A stretch of 64,000 bases of DNA from Gymnopus androsaceus JB14 (taxonomy: Eukaryota > Basidiomycota > Agaricomycetes > Agaricales > Omphalotaceae). Position 1 is the first letter of the stretch, and each line of letters opens with the position of its first letter. Location: the NCBI GenBank assembly GCA_009733575.1, contig ML769401.1:154730-218729 (forward strand). Direction: 5' to 3'. This document shows positions 21,721-32,693 of the stretch, in pieces. Below the pieces are notes generated by a model that saw only the letters and a program-made list of their open reading frames with translations, was not told where the DNA came from and did not search any database. The position numbers were made by a program, and so were the translations under genes.

Positions 21721-23409
21721 TTACATCGCTGCCGTTGGCGGGACTCCCTTGATAATGAGTCTGAATCCATTCTGCTTGTCTAGAAGTCTCAAAGGTTCGT
21801 AGTTTTTTGCGACTTCTCCGAGCGAAGTGGGTGTACGATGCAAAGACCTCAACACAAGTGACCGCAGCGGGTCAATTCCAATGCTCAATGCATCTGCGTT
21901 CGACAAGCATCGCGATTCAATCATATCCACAAAACCTGCATCGTCAAAAACCTTGCCAGCATAACTCAAGGTGAGATAGCGAAGTTTCGGGAGAAGGGGA
22001 GAATTAGACGATGGATGCCGAGTGCTATGAAGGCTTTGGATGAGAGTCGGGGTTATAGTGTTGGAGAAGTCAAGGTCGAGATAAGGATCCTGGATAGTTA
22101 GAGTGGCCACGGAAGGTAATCGTTTGAAAATGTCAATGAGATCATTGTCGGGCAGCTGTAGGCCTTGAATTGAGAGGCTTGTCAAAGCGCATGAGGATAG
22201 GGTTAGGAAAGTTTCGAGTGTACGCAATGGCCACGCAACTTTGGGTGTCAAATTGTCCTCCAATATATGCCTTTCTACAGTTAAGGAAGTCAAGGAGGGG
22301 CAAATCGATGACGCTAGGATAACGTCCAGCCAGGTTGTTTCCCCCAGCGGGTTGGTAATGACCAAGGACAATGATTGAAGAAGTCTGAATGCTCGTGGTG
22401 AAGGGGTATCGGCTTCTGAGTGACGTTTAACTATGAAAGTTTGAAATCGAAGCTTGGTGACATTTGGACAAAGATCCGCGACCTCACTGACCCTCCCTCT
22501 AATGGCAACATCGAGGGACGTGAGCTGTCGCCACGGAAAATTTGCAGCAGCTACATGCCCAATATAAGTCTCTAACTTGAGGGTCTTCACTTTCGGAACT
22601 TGGCCAAATATCTCCAATGACCTTCGGCCAACAGTGTCATATTCAATATCTTCCAACATAGGAAAGTCAATGACATTTTTCGGGATGGAGAAAATCTCGC
22701 GAGAGATGTAATTGTTCCCGTAAAACGTGAGGTGTTGCCATCGATGGGTTTGTTTTCCGAGAAGTGAGAGGGTAGGGTGAGGTCGCGATACTATGGAATC
22801 TCCCCTTGTGTCGATTCTTAGCCAAAGCAAAGAAGTGCCAGACCGATCAATGTAACGCTGGACCGTTGTGAAGAATCCTAGCCGCTCCGTGTTTGATTCA
22901 TGATCACTGACTTTGAGATCTAGAATCAGCGATATCCGTGACCAAATGGTAGAGTACGAGAGGGCAAGCCGACGCCAACCAGAACAGACACTGCTGAGAA
23001 CCAAGGCAGGCATGGCGTTCAACCCATCCTCACCATCTCGCCACAGATAGCTCTTCAAGCTTGGATATTCTCGAAAATAATTATGTTGAGAGACATGGTT
23101 GAAAATAAGTATGAGAATCTCGCTGGGAAGTTTCCGGATTGGAGCGACAAGGTATCGGAGTTTCGATTCGTATGCCTTCAACTGTCGCTGCCGAGATGAA
23201 AGAGCTTCAACTTGTAGCTGCAAGCGAGAAATTTCATATGCGCAGCGCTGGTAATCCTTGTCGATGAGGGAAAGCATCTCCTCTACCTCTCCACAACTGA
23301 CAGGATCATACTCGGCGCATAACTCCTCCTTCATCGCGTCTGAATCTACATCGATACGCATGGTAAAGTTGTAGGAGCCACAAGTTGGGCATTTAAAACC
23401 AAGGGACAT
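21721..23409 (-). CDS. F-box/LRR protein, intact member of the local family
   Basis: Single exon, 562 residues from the Met at 23409 (MSLGFKCPTCGSYNF); an earlier in-frame Met at 23463 gives 580. Order: CPTCG knuckle, conserved RIDVDSDAMKEE..EYDP, a coiled-coil (SLIDKDYQRCAYEISRLQLQ), an F-box (IRKLPSEILILIFNHVSQ then MPALVLSSVCSGWRRLALSYSTIWSRISL), and about 400 residues of irregular LRRs (HLTFYGN, QLTSLDVAIRG, SICPSLTSLTVERH, CALTSLSIQGLQ, YLTLSYAGKVFDDAGF). Predicted SCF adaptor recruiting an unknown target for ubiquitination. It serves as the reference for the broken copies in this window. Confidence 0.85.
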   Translation of the reverse strand: MSLGFKCPTCGSYNFTMRIDVDSDAMKEELCAEYDPVSCGEVEEMLSLIDKDYQRCAYEISRLQLQVEALSSRQRQLKAYESKLRYLVAPIRKLPSEILILIFNHVSQHNYFREYPSLKSYLWRDGEDGLNAMPALVLSSVCSGWRRLALSYSTIWSRISLILDLKVSDHESNTERLGFFTTVQRYIDRSGTSLLWLRIDTRGDSIVSRPHPTLSLLGKQTHRWQHLTFYGNNYISREIFSIPKNVIDFPMLEDIEYDTVGRRSLEIFGQVPKVKTLKLETYIGHVAAANFPWRQLTSLDVAIRGRVSEVADLCPNVTKLRFQTFIVKRHSEADTPSPRAFRLLQSLSLVITNPLGETTWLDVILASSICPSLTSLTVERHILEDNLTPKVAWPLRTLETFLTLSSCALTSLSIQGLQLPDNDLIDIFKRLPSVATLTIQDPYLDLDFSNTITPTLIQSLHSTRHPSSNSPLLPKLRYLTLSYAGKVFDDAGFVDMIESRCLSNADALSIGIDPLRSLVLRSLHRTPTSLGEVAKNYEPLRLLDKQNGFRLIIKGVPPTAAM

Positions 23410-23542
23410 TTTATCTGAAAAATGGATTAAGCTGTGGAAAGATTGAAATTGAAATGAATACACCCACAGTATCGTACAGAAGAATACGTTGGGCGCCTAA
23501 GCTAAGCGCTTTCTTTCTTCGGGGGAAGGATTCCGGCGCTTA

Positions 23543-24643
23543 ATGCCTCGTTATTCCACACCACCACCAAAGGCCACATTCTTTCCTCCCAATGACTCTG
23601 CAACTTATAGGGACCTTTTACTTTTCGAGGAAAGACTTAAATCTACGGCATTGAGCCTGCAGAAGCGGAAATCTCGGTACCAATGTGCGTATCAATTTGC
23701 CCAAACTAACGTTTATAATAATCGATATTTTGTTCTAGTATTCCTTTTCCAACTCTTAACAGTAATAACATTCCTTCTGTATGAAGTCCTTGCGCCTCCA
23801 GAAGCATCGTTACTGTCAATTCCATATACGTGGCTCCTCCAGCGGCTTTTACCCGAGTTGTATCCCCAAGAATTGGGTATAGCGACGATTCATCCGTATC
23901 TCACAACCGGATTGCTGTTCGTAAGCGTAACCACTTTGGTATTATTCTTTGCTAGTGGAATGTACTCTGAGAAAATCGCATATGCCAACAAGTAGGTCTC
24001 ATCAAATGTAATTTCCTAATCTAATTATCTCCGTTGTAGATATGTCCCACACGCTAACAAAGCCCTCCGCTCATTCAACATCTACCTCAACGTCCGCAAA
24101 CCCCCATTGCGTCAGAAGTTCAAACTCCACACTTGGAATCCACTTGAATTCTTCTTTCCTCGTCCCCAGCACAACTTGCCTTCATCTCCCAAGTTCAAAT
24201 CGATCCAGCACAAGCGGCACAGGTACACCCAAATCATCACTCAGCCGCTCTCCCTCCCCCACTCCCGTCGCAGATGACCACAAACAGACGACTCTCCATC
24301 TCTAAATCACCTCCCTTCCCCCTCCCAATATCCCCAATTCCCCCGTCCCTCAACCCACGAGGGAGACTCAATCTTCTCATCCCGAATCGACAAGTCCTTC
24401 CGGGAGCCTTATGAAAGGTATCGGGCAACATTTGAGAGGAAGAGGGAGGAAAAGGAACGAGCTGCGAGGAAGGAGAGATGGTGGGAACGGTTTATGTTTT
24501 GGCGCAAAACTAAAAGTAGTCAACCATCTCAGCAACATCAGCGCACAATATCGCTCATGTCGTCGAGCTCGAGTGCGTCGATGAGAGGAAGGAGAGGTAC
24601 TAACTCCGACTCCGCCTCGGTCTGGGACACCTCCATCTCGTAG
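23543..24643 (+). CDS. SPO7: SPO7-like regulatory subunit of the Nem1-Spo7 phosphatase
   Basis: Spo7 binds Nem1 at the ER/nuclear envelope and activates the lipin Pah1. Exon 1 (23543-about 23690) has YRDLLLFEERLKSTALSLQK; intron GTGCGT..TCTAG; exon 2 has membrane helix FLFQLLTVITFLLYEVL and a second helix (TGLLFVSVTTLVLFFASGM); intron 23992-24040; exon 3 gives YVPHANKALRSFNIYLNVRK, PPLRQKFKLHTWNPLEFFFP, a Ser-rich linker, NPRG, then IFSSRIDKSFRE.YERYRATFERKREEKERA and WWERFMFW. The frame shifts in the Ser-rich linker and at about 24360 (between NPRG and DSIF), where a single-base indel is enough. The motif order matches the family, so errors or recent damage are likely. Confidence 0.8.
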
Positions 24644-24960
24644 AACGCCGACGCCACCTTCACCCGGTCAAGTTACCGTTAATCTGGCTTCGAGGCCCAC
24701 GCCTCCTCGTGAACGCAGTGTTTCGCCGTCCCCGAGTCATAGCCCAAGAACCGGGTTCAACGTTTAACGTTCACACGAGTCGGAGGATGAAGATAACGAT
24801 AAACGATGAGAAGGGGAAAGGAGCGATACTTAGTTGCTAGATTCGCCAATGTAACAACATTATTAGAAACACTTTGAGCCGTGGAGCAATTCAAAAAATA
24901 ATATTTAAGACGAACATTGAGAACTAAAAACTTTCGTAATTCTTTGACCACGACTAGCAG
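24644..24960. other. Intergenic between SPO7 and tRNA-Tyr
   Basis: About 320 bp. Continues a Pro/Ser-rich reading near 24650-24740 that may be the 3' UTR. Nothing else recognised. Confidence 0.4.
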
Positions 24961-25049
24961 TCCGACCTGCCTGGTTCGAACAGGCGACCCCAAGATAATC
25001 CTGGAAACCTATTACAGTCTTGTGCTCTTCCAACTGAGCTAAGGTCGGA
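24961..25049 (-). tRNA. tRNA-Tyr (anticodon GUA) with intron
   Basis: Reading the minus strand from 25049: acceptor TCCGACC pairs with GGTCGGA at 24961-24967. The D-arm contains TAGCTCAGTTGGAAGAGC, the anticodon stem CAAGA/TCTTG encloses CTGTAA plus A, and the T-arm contains GTTCGAA in CCTG..CAGG. An intron of about 15 nt (TAGGTTTCCAGGATT) follows the base after the anticodon, as in other eukaryotic tRNA-Tyr genes. Mature length is 74 nt before CCA addition. Confidence 0.93.
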
Positions 25050-25119
25050 TTACTCTGATCGGTTGTAAAGGTGCACCTCATAAAGATTGCTACCACACCA
25101 AGGCACGAGTTTGTCAGAA

Positions 25120-25290
25120 CTTTCGTGCGCAGTGCGCTCCTCAGAGGGACTCCTCTTCCAGAATTCACGCCCGGCCAGGTGACAAATTTTCTGTGTAAGG
25201 AGGAAGTAATCGGGGAACTGATTTGGGACTGACATAGTCCGACGTTGAAATCATATAAATTAGAAGGATTGAGCAGATCTAGCCAAGAGT
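25120..25290. repeat. Dispersed repeat, copy 1 (next to tRNA-Tyr)
   Basis: Shares CTTCCAGAATTCA, GGCCAG, AAGGAGGAAGTAATCGGGG and CATATA.ATTAGAAG.ATT blocks in order with 27535-27680. It has no coding potential that is preserved between copies. It may be part of a small mobile repeat adjoining the tRNA. Confidence 0.6.
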
Positions 25291-25963
25291 AAAAGGTCGT
25301 TCCCTTCCCTTCAGACGCTAACAGGAACATGAGACTGAGACAACCCATTAGAATGAGACAAGAGACTCATTTAGAAGGGCATAAGGAAGGTAAGCTATGT
25401 ACAAACATGTAATGGACCACGACCGTAAAATACGGGTCCCATTATAATGGGCCTGCAAGGTCTATTGATGAAAGTGGCGTGTTTGTACAGCAATATTGAA
25501 GTTACTCGCTATGCATAGGAACCTCGGGGCTCTCCGAGTTGGGTAGGCGACGAAAATTACGGTAGGCGGGAAGTGAGTATGGGAAAGACTGACAATTGAG
25601 AAAAAAGTGAAGCTTGGGCTTCCTGCCTACTGTAAATGTTTTGTATGATATCGATATGCTCCATGCTGGATGCTCCCATAGACTCCAATTCATGCACTGT
25701 AGACTGCAACTATGTAGCTATACTAATTCAGAACTGTACTTGAGTCTTTATAACTGTGTTTCAGGTCAGTCAAAGCCCTAATTATATAGTACGTATAGTG
25801 TACTTATGTGGATAAGTTAGCTAGACTTCACTATCGCCGCACAAAATGTGCTGAAGACGACTGAATGTTGATCTCAGACGAGCGCTTTTTGAATCAACTG
25901 CAATATATAAGGGTGAGTACCTACCAGTGCACCCACGATACCTTTTTGCTGTTCCAATCTGCT
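25291..25963. other. Intergenic, about 670 bp
   Basis: Upstream region of the seven-helix gene. Short ORFs lack family resemblance. Confidence 0.4.
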
Positions 25964-27283
25964 ATGACTCCAGCTGAAGCTGAAACTATTGGATATACGG
26001 GTAATGTGTTATACATCAATACATGCCAATGGATGACTGCATGTGCATTATATGGTAAACATTTCCTCTGGAGCGTGACTGCATCCTCATAAAGATTTCT
26101 TCAAAACAGGTGTTTTCATCCTTCCAGCCATAATCGCAGTGTATATCTTCTTGTAAGTACTGTGTTTTTCCCTTTGTGTACGGGAATTAGTTGCTCAATT
26201 TTGGATTTTACAATTTTAGGAAGAAGGGTGTCCAAGGATACCGCAGAAAAATATTGTTTGCCTGCGTGGTTATTCTTATCATTTTGAACATATGGAATTA
26301 TATTCTCGCATCAGCAATAGTTCCCCTTCTAGTTCAAAATGATATTCTAAGTCCGGGAGACAAAGAAACGGAGATTGTGAATTTTGTTGCACAGATCAGC
26401 TGGCCAGGAATCATAAGTGTAAGTGAAGTTGAGCATTCTTGTTTGTTATGTCAAACTTACCAGCCAGCCTCAGTTGATGATTAGCGACGGAATTGTTGTA
26501 TGGAGAGCCTGCGATATTTGGCTTGGTTCAAAGATAATCAAGTATATTTTCGCTGTTCTCATGCTTGGCAACATTGGTAAATCTCCTTATTTTTAACCAT
26601 GCTTCAAATACTAAAGAAATCAAGCTATAAATCTTGCAGATTGCATTTTCGACAACGTAACTGACAATCTCTTTGGGGTCTCAATCAGCCTTGATGTTTC
26701 CATTGTGTTCATTTCCTTGGGTGTAAATTTCACTGCAACATTGATGATTGGACTAAAAGTATGGTATGGTATAATTAACTCACTCCTTTTTCACTTTACC
26801 ATTTCTATTCCTTTAGGCATCATCATAGTTTAACAAAGGAGTTGTACTCTCATAAACAAAATGTTTCACCAACAACAAGAATTCTCCTCATGCTAGTTGA
26901 GTCGGGTGGACTGTTCTGCATTGCTCAAGTAAGGCATTGTTAATTAACATCTTGTTAACATCTGTAACATTACTAAATCGTTCCTTTATTCAGTTTGCAA
27001 TTGCTATATTGACTGCCCTTGATGCATACACAACATTATTTTCCTCCTTAGACCTTGCATTCGCTGTTGCAAATCAGTTCTATATTGGGATAACAGTAAG
27101 GTTTATTTCCTAACAGTGTGCAGGTTTTAAAAGCTTGGTATTTAGCCAATCTATCCACTGGCAGTGCTTATTATGTTAAGCCTGAATCATTCACCACTCG
27201 AGGATTCTTTCTGCACGAGTTACATTGACAGTGCCCAGGGTTTACATGGTACTGGAATGTTGCAGGACTCGGAAACAAGTTAA
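25964..27283 (+). CDS. Uncharacterised Agaricomycete-type seven-helix membrane protein
   Basis: Starts MTPAEAETIGYTGNVLYINT at 25964. Exons separated by about seven 50-60-nt GT..AG introns give successive helices: GVFILPAIIAVYIFL, ILFACVVILIILNIWNYILA, a loop ending ISDGIVVWRACDIWLG, KYIFAVLMLGNI, VSIVFISLGVNFTATLMIGL, TRILLMLVESGGLFCIAQFA and IYPLAVLIMLSLNHS, then a short tail ending DSETS at 27283. The SDxxVVWRxxxxW motif and VESG helix are typical of a large basidiomycete family with no assigned function. No frameshift seen. Confidence 0.7.
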
Positions 27284-27758
27284 AACTAGTGCCATTCTGA
27301 AGCTCCGGTACTTAATATAATAATACTGATGATCATTTCGATTTTTGGTTCAATAATGTTTAGCTTATAATGAATTGAAAGGAGTCCGCGAAAAAATTCC
27401 CTTGTCGTTCAATATACAAGGTTGGGAATTTCTGGACGTCCTGTGTAGAGGGAACAATGATGACATCTCGAGGTCACATAGTATTGAATTCCTGGCGCAG
27501 ATAGTAAGCTATGAGCTTGCACAACACTGGGCAGTGTACTTCTTACTAGAATGACTCGTCTTCTTCCAGAATTCATATCTGGCCAGCTTATAAAATTCAG
27601 TATAAGGAGGAAGTAATCGGGGACTGATATCGTTCAACGCGCTGGGATCATATATATTAGAAGAATTAGAAGTTGGTGCGTGTTCAAGCGTGAACATGAA
27701 TCCTTGCTTTCCAGTGGAGAATATAGCGTTAATGATTGAATCGAATTACAGTACTATA
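27284..27758. repeat. Intergenic with second copy of the dispersed repeat (27535-27680)
   Basis: Block order as in 25120-25290 (CTTCCAGAATTCA, CTGGCCAG, TAAGGAGGAAGTAATCGGGG, CATATATATTAGAAG). The remainder is AT-rich and featureless. Confidence 0.55.
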
Positions 27759-28500
27759 CTAGTATACCGACGACAACTGGGGTTGAAACGAACAAATTGA
27801 CACTCCCTTCACATTGAGTTTGAACCCAGCCTCCTCCAGAGGGATGAAGGCTTCATATTTATCTCCAAACAAAGCGGGTGTACGGTCCAAAAATGTCAAG
27901 GCAAGTGACTGTAAAGGATCAATCCCTATCCTCCCTGCGTCTTCATTGGATAAACATCGCGATTTGACCATTTCGACAAATCTGTCATCGTCAAAAGCCT
28001 TTCCTGCGTAGCTCAAGGTAAGATGTCGCAGTCTAGGTAGGAGGGGAGCTGCAGAGGAACGGAGTGTACTATGAGGGCCTTGGATAAGACCCGAGGTTTG
28101 GGTTGGGGGACAGCTCGAGTAAATCTGATGATCATTGACAGTAAGTGAGGTCAAAGAAGGTAATTGTTCTAAAATGGTGATCAGTTCATCATCGGGTGGC
28201 CGCAAGCACTGAATTGAAAGCTTGGTCAAGGCGCATGAAGAATGGACTAGTAGGAATGATTCCAGCGCTTGCAAAGGCCAGGCGGTGTCGGGTATTGGTG
28301 AGTTGAAACCGTCCTTGTACATAGACCTTTCCAGCGTCAAAGAAATCAAAGAAGGGCAAATGAGTGATGAGAGGATGACATCCAGCTCATTTGCATCTCC
28401 TCGAAGCAGATCCTCATCGAAGATGATCAAGGCCAATGATTGAACACCTGGAAATAGTCTCCGAGCTGTTCCTTCAGGCAGCTTGAGCCAGAAGCCCAGG
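27759..28500 (-). pseudogene. F-box/LRR family, C-terminal fragment only
   Basis: About 225 residues matching the last third of the intact paralog: LSSLICPSLISLTLER, ALESFLLVHSSCALTKLSIQ, LEQLPSLTSLTVND, LRHLTLSYAGKAFDDDRFVEMVKSRCLS, IGIDPLQSLAL. No F-box or N-terminal part lies upstream. The homology stops near 28500, where the HECT/chromodomain cassette region begins, so the truncation may mark that insertion. Confidence 0.75.
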
Positions 28501-29024
28501 CGTAAGCAAAGCGTATGACGTCATATTTCATCGGAAAAAGAGGCCACATGAACGTGGATTCTACATTATGTTTACGGTAAATTGTGCGGCTACATCTTAC
28601 TTTAAGATTGATGGATGTACTTTGTGCGCTTACTTTGTGTTAGCAATGTGGTGTCGAAGTACTTAAAGATGTGCTTCAGCATACTACTGATCCCTAACTA
28701 CGGCTTGATCTACTTACTATATTTGTTTAAATGTCAACTGACTTTGATTAAAGGTCCACTAACTTTAGGACCAGTGTGTTTATGTATTGCATTGTGGTGT
28801 GATTGACTCTCTCTGAGTGCGCTCTGAATTTTCTAAAATCTTATCTGACCTCTATATAAGTGACATGTTCAAGTATACCGAGATCTCTCTTGTCTCATTT
28901 ACCCAGGCTTTCGCCGCGCGACAGTCTTTTCTTTCCAAGCCAGATATCAGTTCATTGAACGTAAGTAAAAACTTATTATCTTAAACCTCAGCTTGTATTG
29001 AACACTTTTTAGACATCAACTAGT
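28501..29024 (+). promoter_or_regulatory. Promoter and leader of the HECT-like gene
   Basis: No gene on either strand. TATATAAG at 28853-28860 is a good TATA box. A 5' UTR intron with GTAAGT at 28961 and TTTTTAG ending at 29012 precedes the ATG at 29025. Confidence 0.5.
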
Positions 29025-32000
29025 ATGGATGAGACTCTAGGCCGATTAATCAGTCATATGCACCAGGCTGGTCAACTAACGCCAGCATTGCTGGCGCAGA
29101 TTATGGGGTCGTCCACCTCCGTCCCTACATCCACTGCCTCGGCACTGCCTCCTGCACAGTCGTTAGTTCCAATAGCACCGGCACATATCCATATGCCCGA
29201 GTCTACTCCTGCACCTGCATCTAGCTCTGGCCCACAGCTTTCCTCTTTTACCTCCGCCCCAGTATCCAACGCTTTGGCATCTGCCTCTTCTTCGTCTTCT
29301 GGTTCCACTACTTTGCCTTCTCAGCTCGCTCTCTACTCTTTGTCTCCAACTGCAACTCCTGCTGCACCGTATAATAGCATGAGCATGTTGCAGTCTGTAG
29401 CGCAGGCCTCGTCTTCTGGCATGCCTGCATTTGGTGGTTTTGGCGCTGCATCGGGACAGCGATCAGGCCTTTCTAATCTTGTTGCACAAAGACTCAATAC
29501 GAGTCGGTCAGATCGGACAAGGAGAGATCATGCCAGTGCTACTTTGCCGAAGAAGGCACGGTCTAAAGCTACTAAAAGGCCTTCCTTGACAGATGGCTAC
29601 CAAGAACTGAAAGTCGAAGATTGTTTAGATACCGCAGCTCTGCCCAGCGGCCAATCAGTTAGCGTTATTAATTTGAGCTTACAAGGTCGTCTTCCTTTTC
29701 CTTTGAAGGATGTTAGGACGGTATGCTATCTCTTTCTCTTCTTCAATGATCTCATAGTAATTGATTTCCATGATTCTTTAGGAGTATAAATTACCAAACA
29801 ACATGGTTCACTACACCTGTCAAGAGGAGTCATTCTTTAATCTCAACAATCACCTTGGTCTCAACGTTGAATTTCCTATGCTTCCTCTCACAACACCTAT
29901 TAGCGTTCTCTTAAATCATGTTGCAGAGATGATTAAGGAGCATGGACTGGTGCTTCTCCCTCCTCATGATACGGGTGTACAATCCTCTTCCTTTCTGTCT
30001 TCTGCTAGCCTCCTTCCGCTCCAGTTACTGTCATTCACCAATATGGGAAGGGCCACCTCTTTGAGTCAAACTCCTCGCCTCCAAGTTGCAGTTATCAGAG
30101 CCGACTCTACTGTTCATGATTTGGTGACGACATATAAGAAAGAATTTGCACCAAAAGTCGCAGTAACTCACAGAAGATTCTTGATTATCAATTTTGGTTC
30201 GTCTCTTAAGCTATTGCTTGACTCTGTAACGATGACTTATTTGATATTTAGCTGTGAAGAATCGTCACCAGGATATCACCGCCGTCAAGATCAGCCTGGC
30301 AGAGTTTGGATTGGGTACTGAACTTGTGAGACGAGACCACACTTGCTTATCCATACAAACGTATGCCACTTTCTGCGAAGATCATGATGCTTTGATACTG
30401 GAAGGCTACCAGGAGCTGTTCCTTGAGGAGGGTCCAGATGGAGAACTGGCAGATACTTTGTGCGATGAGCAGGACTGCGCAGTGATTGACGAAGATGATG
30501 CCATGGTGCGATAATTTATCATCCCTAATGATACCTTACTTATTAGCCATTTAGGACGAGGAGGATGAAAGTATGGTCCAACAGGTCTTGATCCCACCTA
30601 ATCTTCCTGCAGCTCGTCCTCTGGTAGCAGCTTCTCTTGCTATGCCACATTCATCCAGCACCTCCAGCACCTCTAATGCTACCACTGGACAATCTGGTCA
30701 TTCCATGGCTCTGCATCAGCATACTACTCAGGTAGTAAGTATCGTATTATTGATTCATTTATATATAGCTTTGAACTTTTTCTTATAGTGCATGGACGTC
30801 TCTACTGGTTCTCTTCCATATGGGGAAAGTGTTCTTTGGTCTGCTACATGGTCGCCCCCAACACAGCGTCGCTCAACATTTTATGACTTCAACCGCACCG
30901 ATATCTTCTATGCTGAAAACAAAAAAGCATATCTCTTAACTAACCCAGACGACGAAGATGTTCCAACACTTCATCTTGCTGGCCCTGACCTGCAGTCGCT
31001 TGCTAGTCTGTTCATTGTAGAAGTTCGTGCAGCCAATCTTGCAGGGGATTTTACGCTTTTGCTGTCTCCAGATCGTCATTTTTTTATGTGAGCTATTTAA
31101 ATACTTTCGCTATTTTATTGATGAAGATTACTAACTACTGTTTAAAGTGAAAACATCACCTCTGGCCCTGGTATTGAATCTGAAGTCATTCACGCTGCTT
31201 TGAAGCAGTACACTGATGACTCAACACAATGGTTCGCTCCTTCTGCGGGTGACTTTTCCACTATCTTAACTATTGCTACCACCATCGATGAGCACGTATC
31301 TCAGAAAAGACTTGATGATCTTACCGATTTAGGGTCTCTCGTCGCTCTCAATCTTATTCACGGTTATCCTACTCTTCCGCTGAACCCTCTTTTGCTCCAA
31401 TATCTCCTGAACAACTGTGATATAAACTCCTTGACAAAGGACGAAGTTTCGAAATGGTTTCCTAATTTGTCGCACCTCCTTTCAACTTGGCTTGATATGA
31501 CTCATGAAGACCCATTAGATGCAAACATCTTTGCATCCCAGCTTGCAACTTATCATGATCTCCAAGTTAGTCCAGTCTTCATTGTCGCCTTGTCACATTT
31601 TTCATTGAGTTACTTTATAGTTACCAGCTCTTTCTCAAAGGGATGCTAAAACTCATTGTGCCATGGCCTTTCGGATACTTCATAATGCTGTGGTAGGGAA
31701 GTTGGGTATTCAGTGTCAAGAATTGGATGCATTCCTGAAGGGTTTCCAGCTTCCGATCCCTGGAGGACTTACTTTTTGCGAGGTATGTTGTATTGGTTTC
31801 ATTGGTCTATCTAACTGTACTAATTATTTTTGCAGATTGCTCGGAGCTATTGCTTCGGTGCTACAGCATTTATCTCCAAGGCATATAATTTTGTCGAAAC
31901 ATTCCAGGACCTCTCGCCAAAATTGGAAATCAAGCTTGATTATCTGAACCATGATGATGACATACGTCTCTCTGATGTCCTGGAATCTGCTCCTCACCCC

Positions 32001-32522
32001 TATCGTGGCAAAACTTTCAACTTCATCCTCCAGGATTTCCTAGAGGGCATGGGCAATCCTTGTCCTACCCAATTCGAGGCTATTCGGGGAAGAATCAGCC
32101 CTATTGTTTCACTTATCGAGGCTGAAGACTCTCGCACTTTCCGTCTGCGTTCATTCTCATGGGCAGTAGGAGGTGCACCATTCTTGAGGGTCGGTAATCG
32201 AATGATGATGGAGGTATGTTTGCAGTTCCCTTTCCATCCTGATGTACCTGATCATTGGCTTTAGGTGATTCTAGTGTCAGATGATGACCGAACCTATATT
32301 AGCAGATGGTCAGATGAGAGGTTCAGATCTGAATTTCTGCTCAACGGTGTTTGTTCATTCAAAACCTGCTTCCAGGAGATGAGGATTCCAGTATCATACT
32401 TGATTCATCTTCTTGAAGGTACCTACAGTGAAGAGACTGAGCCTAGAAACGTCAGAGATGCCATCCACTTCTGGTTGTTCCGCCAGATCCTTGAGGCTAT
32501 AGGCTCGCATACTTTCGTTTAG
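29025..32522 (+). CDS. HECT-like E3 ubiquitin ligase of an intact cassette
   Basis: N-terminus: short helix (GRLISHMHQAGQLTPALLAQ), long Ser/Pro/Ala-rich segment, then a conserved region after intron 29721-29781. The C-terminal about 400 residues read as a divergent HECT domain: SGPGIESEVIHAAL and LGSLVALNLIHGYPTLPLNPLLLQYLL resemble the N-lobe. The final exon has SFKTCFQEMRIPVSYLIHLLE, matching the HECT active-site pattern TCF...LP.Y. The candidate catalytic Cys codon is 32367-32369. Introns (29721, about 30201, 30506, 30735, 31088, 31567, 31782, 32216) are all GT..AG and frame-consistent, with no damage. It converges with the chromodomain gene 171 bp away. HECT is inferred from motif pattern; no search was run. 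Confidence 0.6.
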
Positions 32523-32693
32523 TTTCACCACTTGCATCAATCATCGTCTCTAGCCAAGTACTCTACCTTAAACTCAATTAATTATCTTGTTACCACAGCC
32601 AGAATACACGCTTGTTTATACTATTCAGAAACTGAGTTCATTTAGGCGTTGTACCAAAAATCATTGCTCAATGGATGAAGTATATATTAGCTG

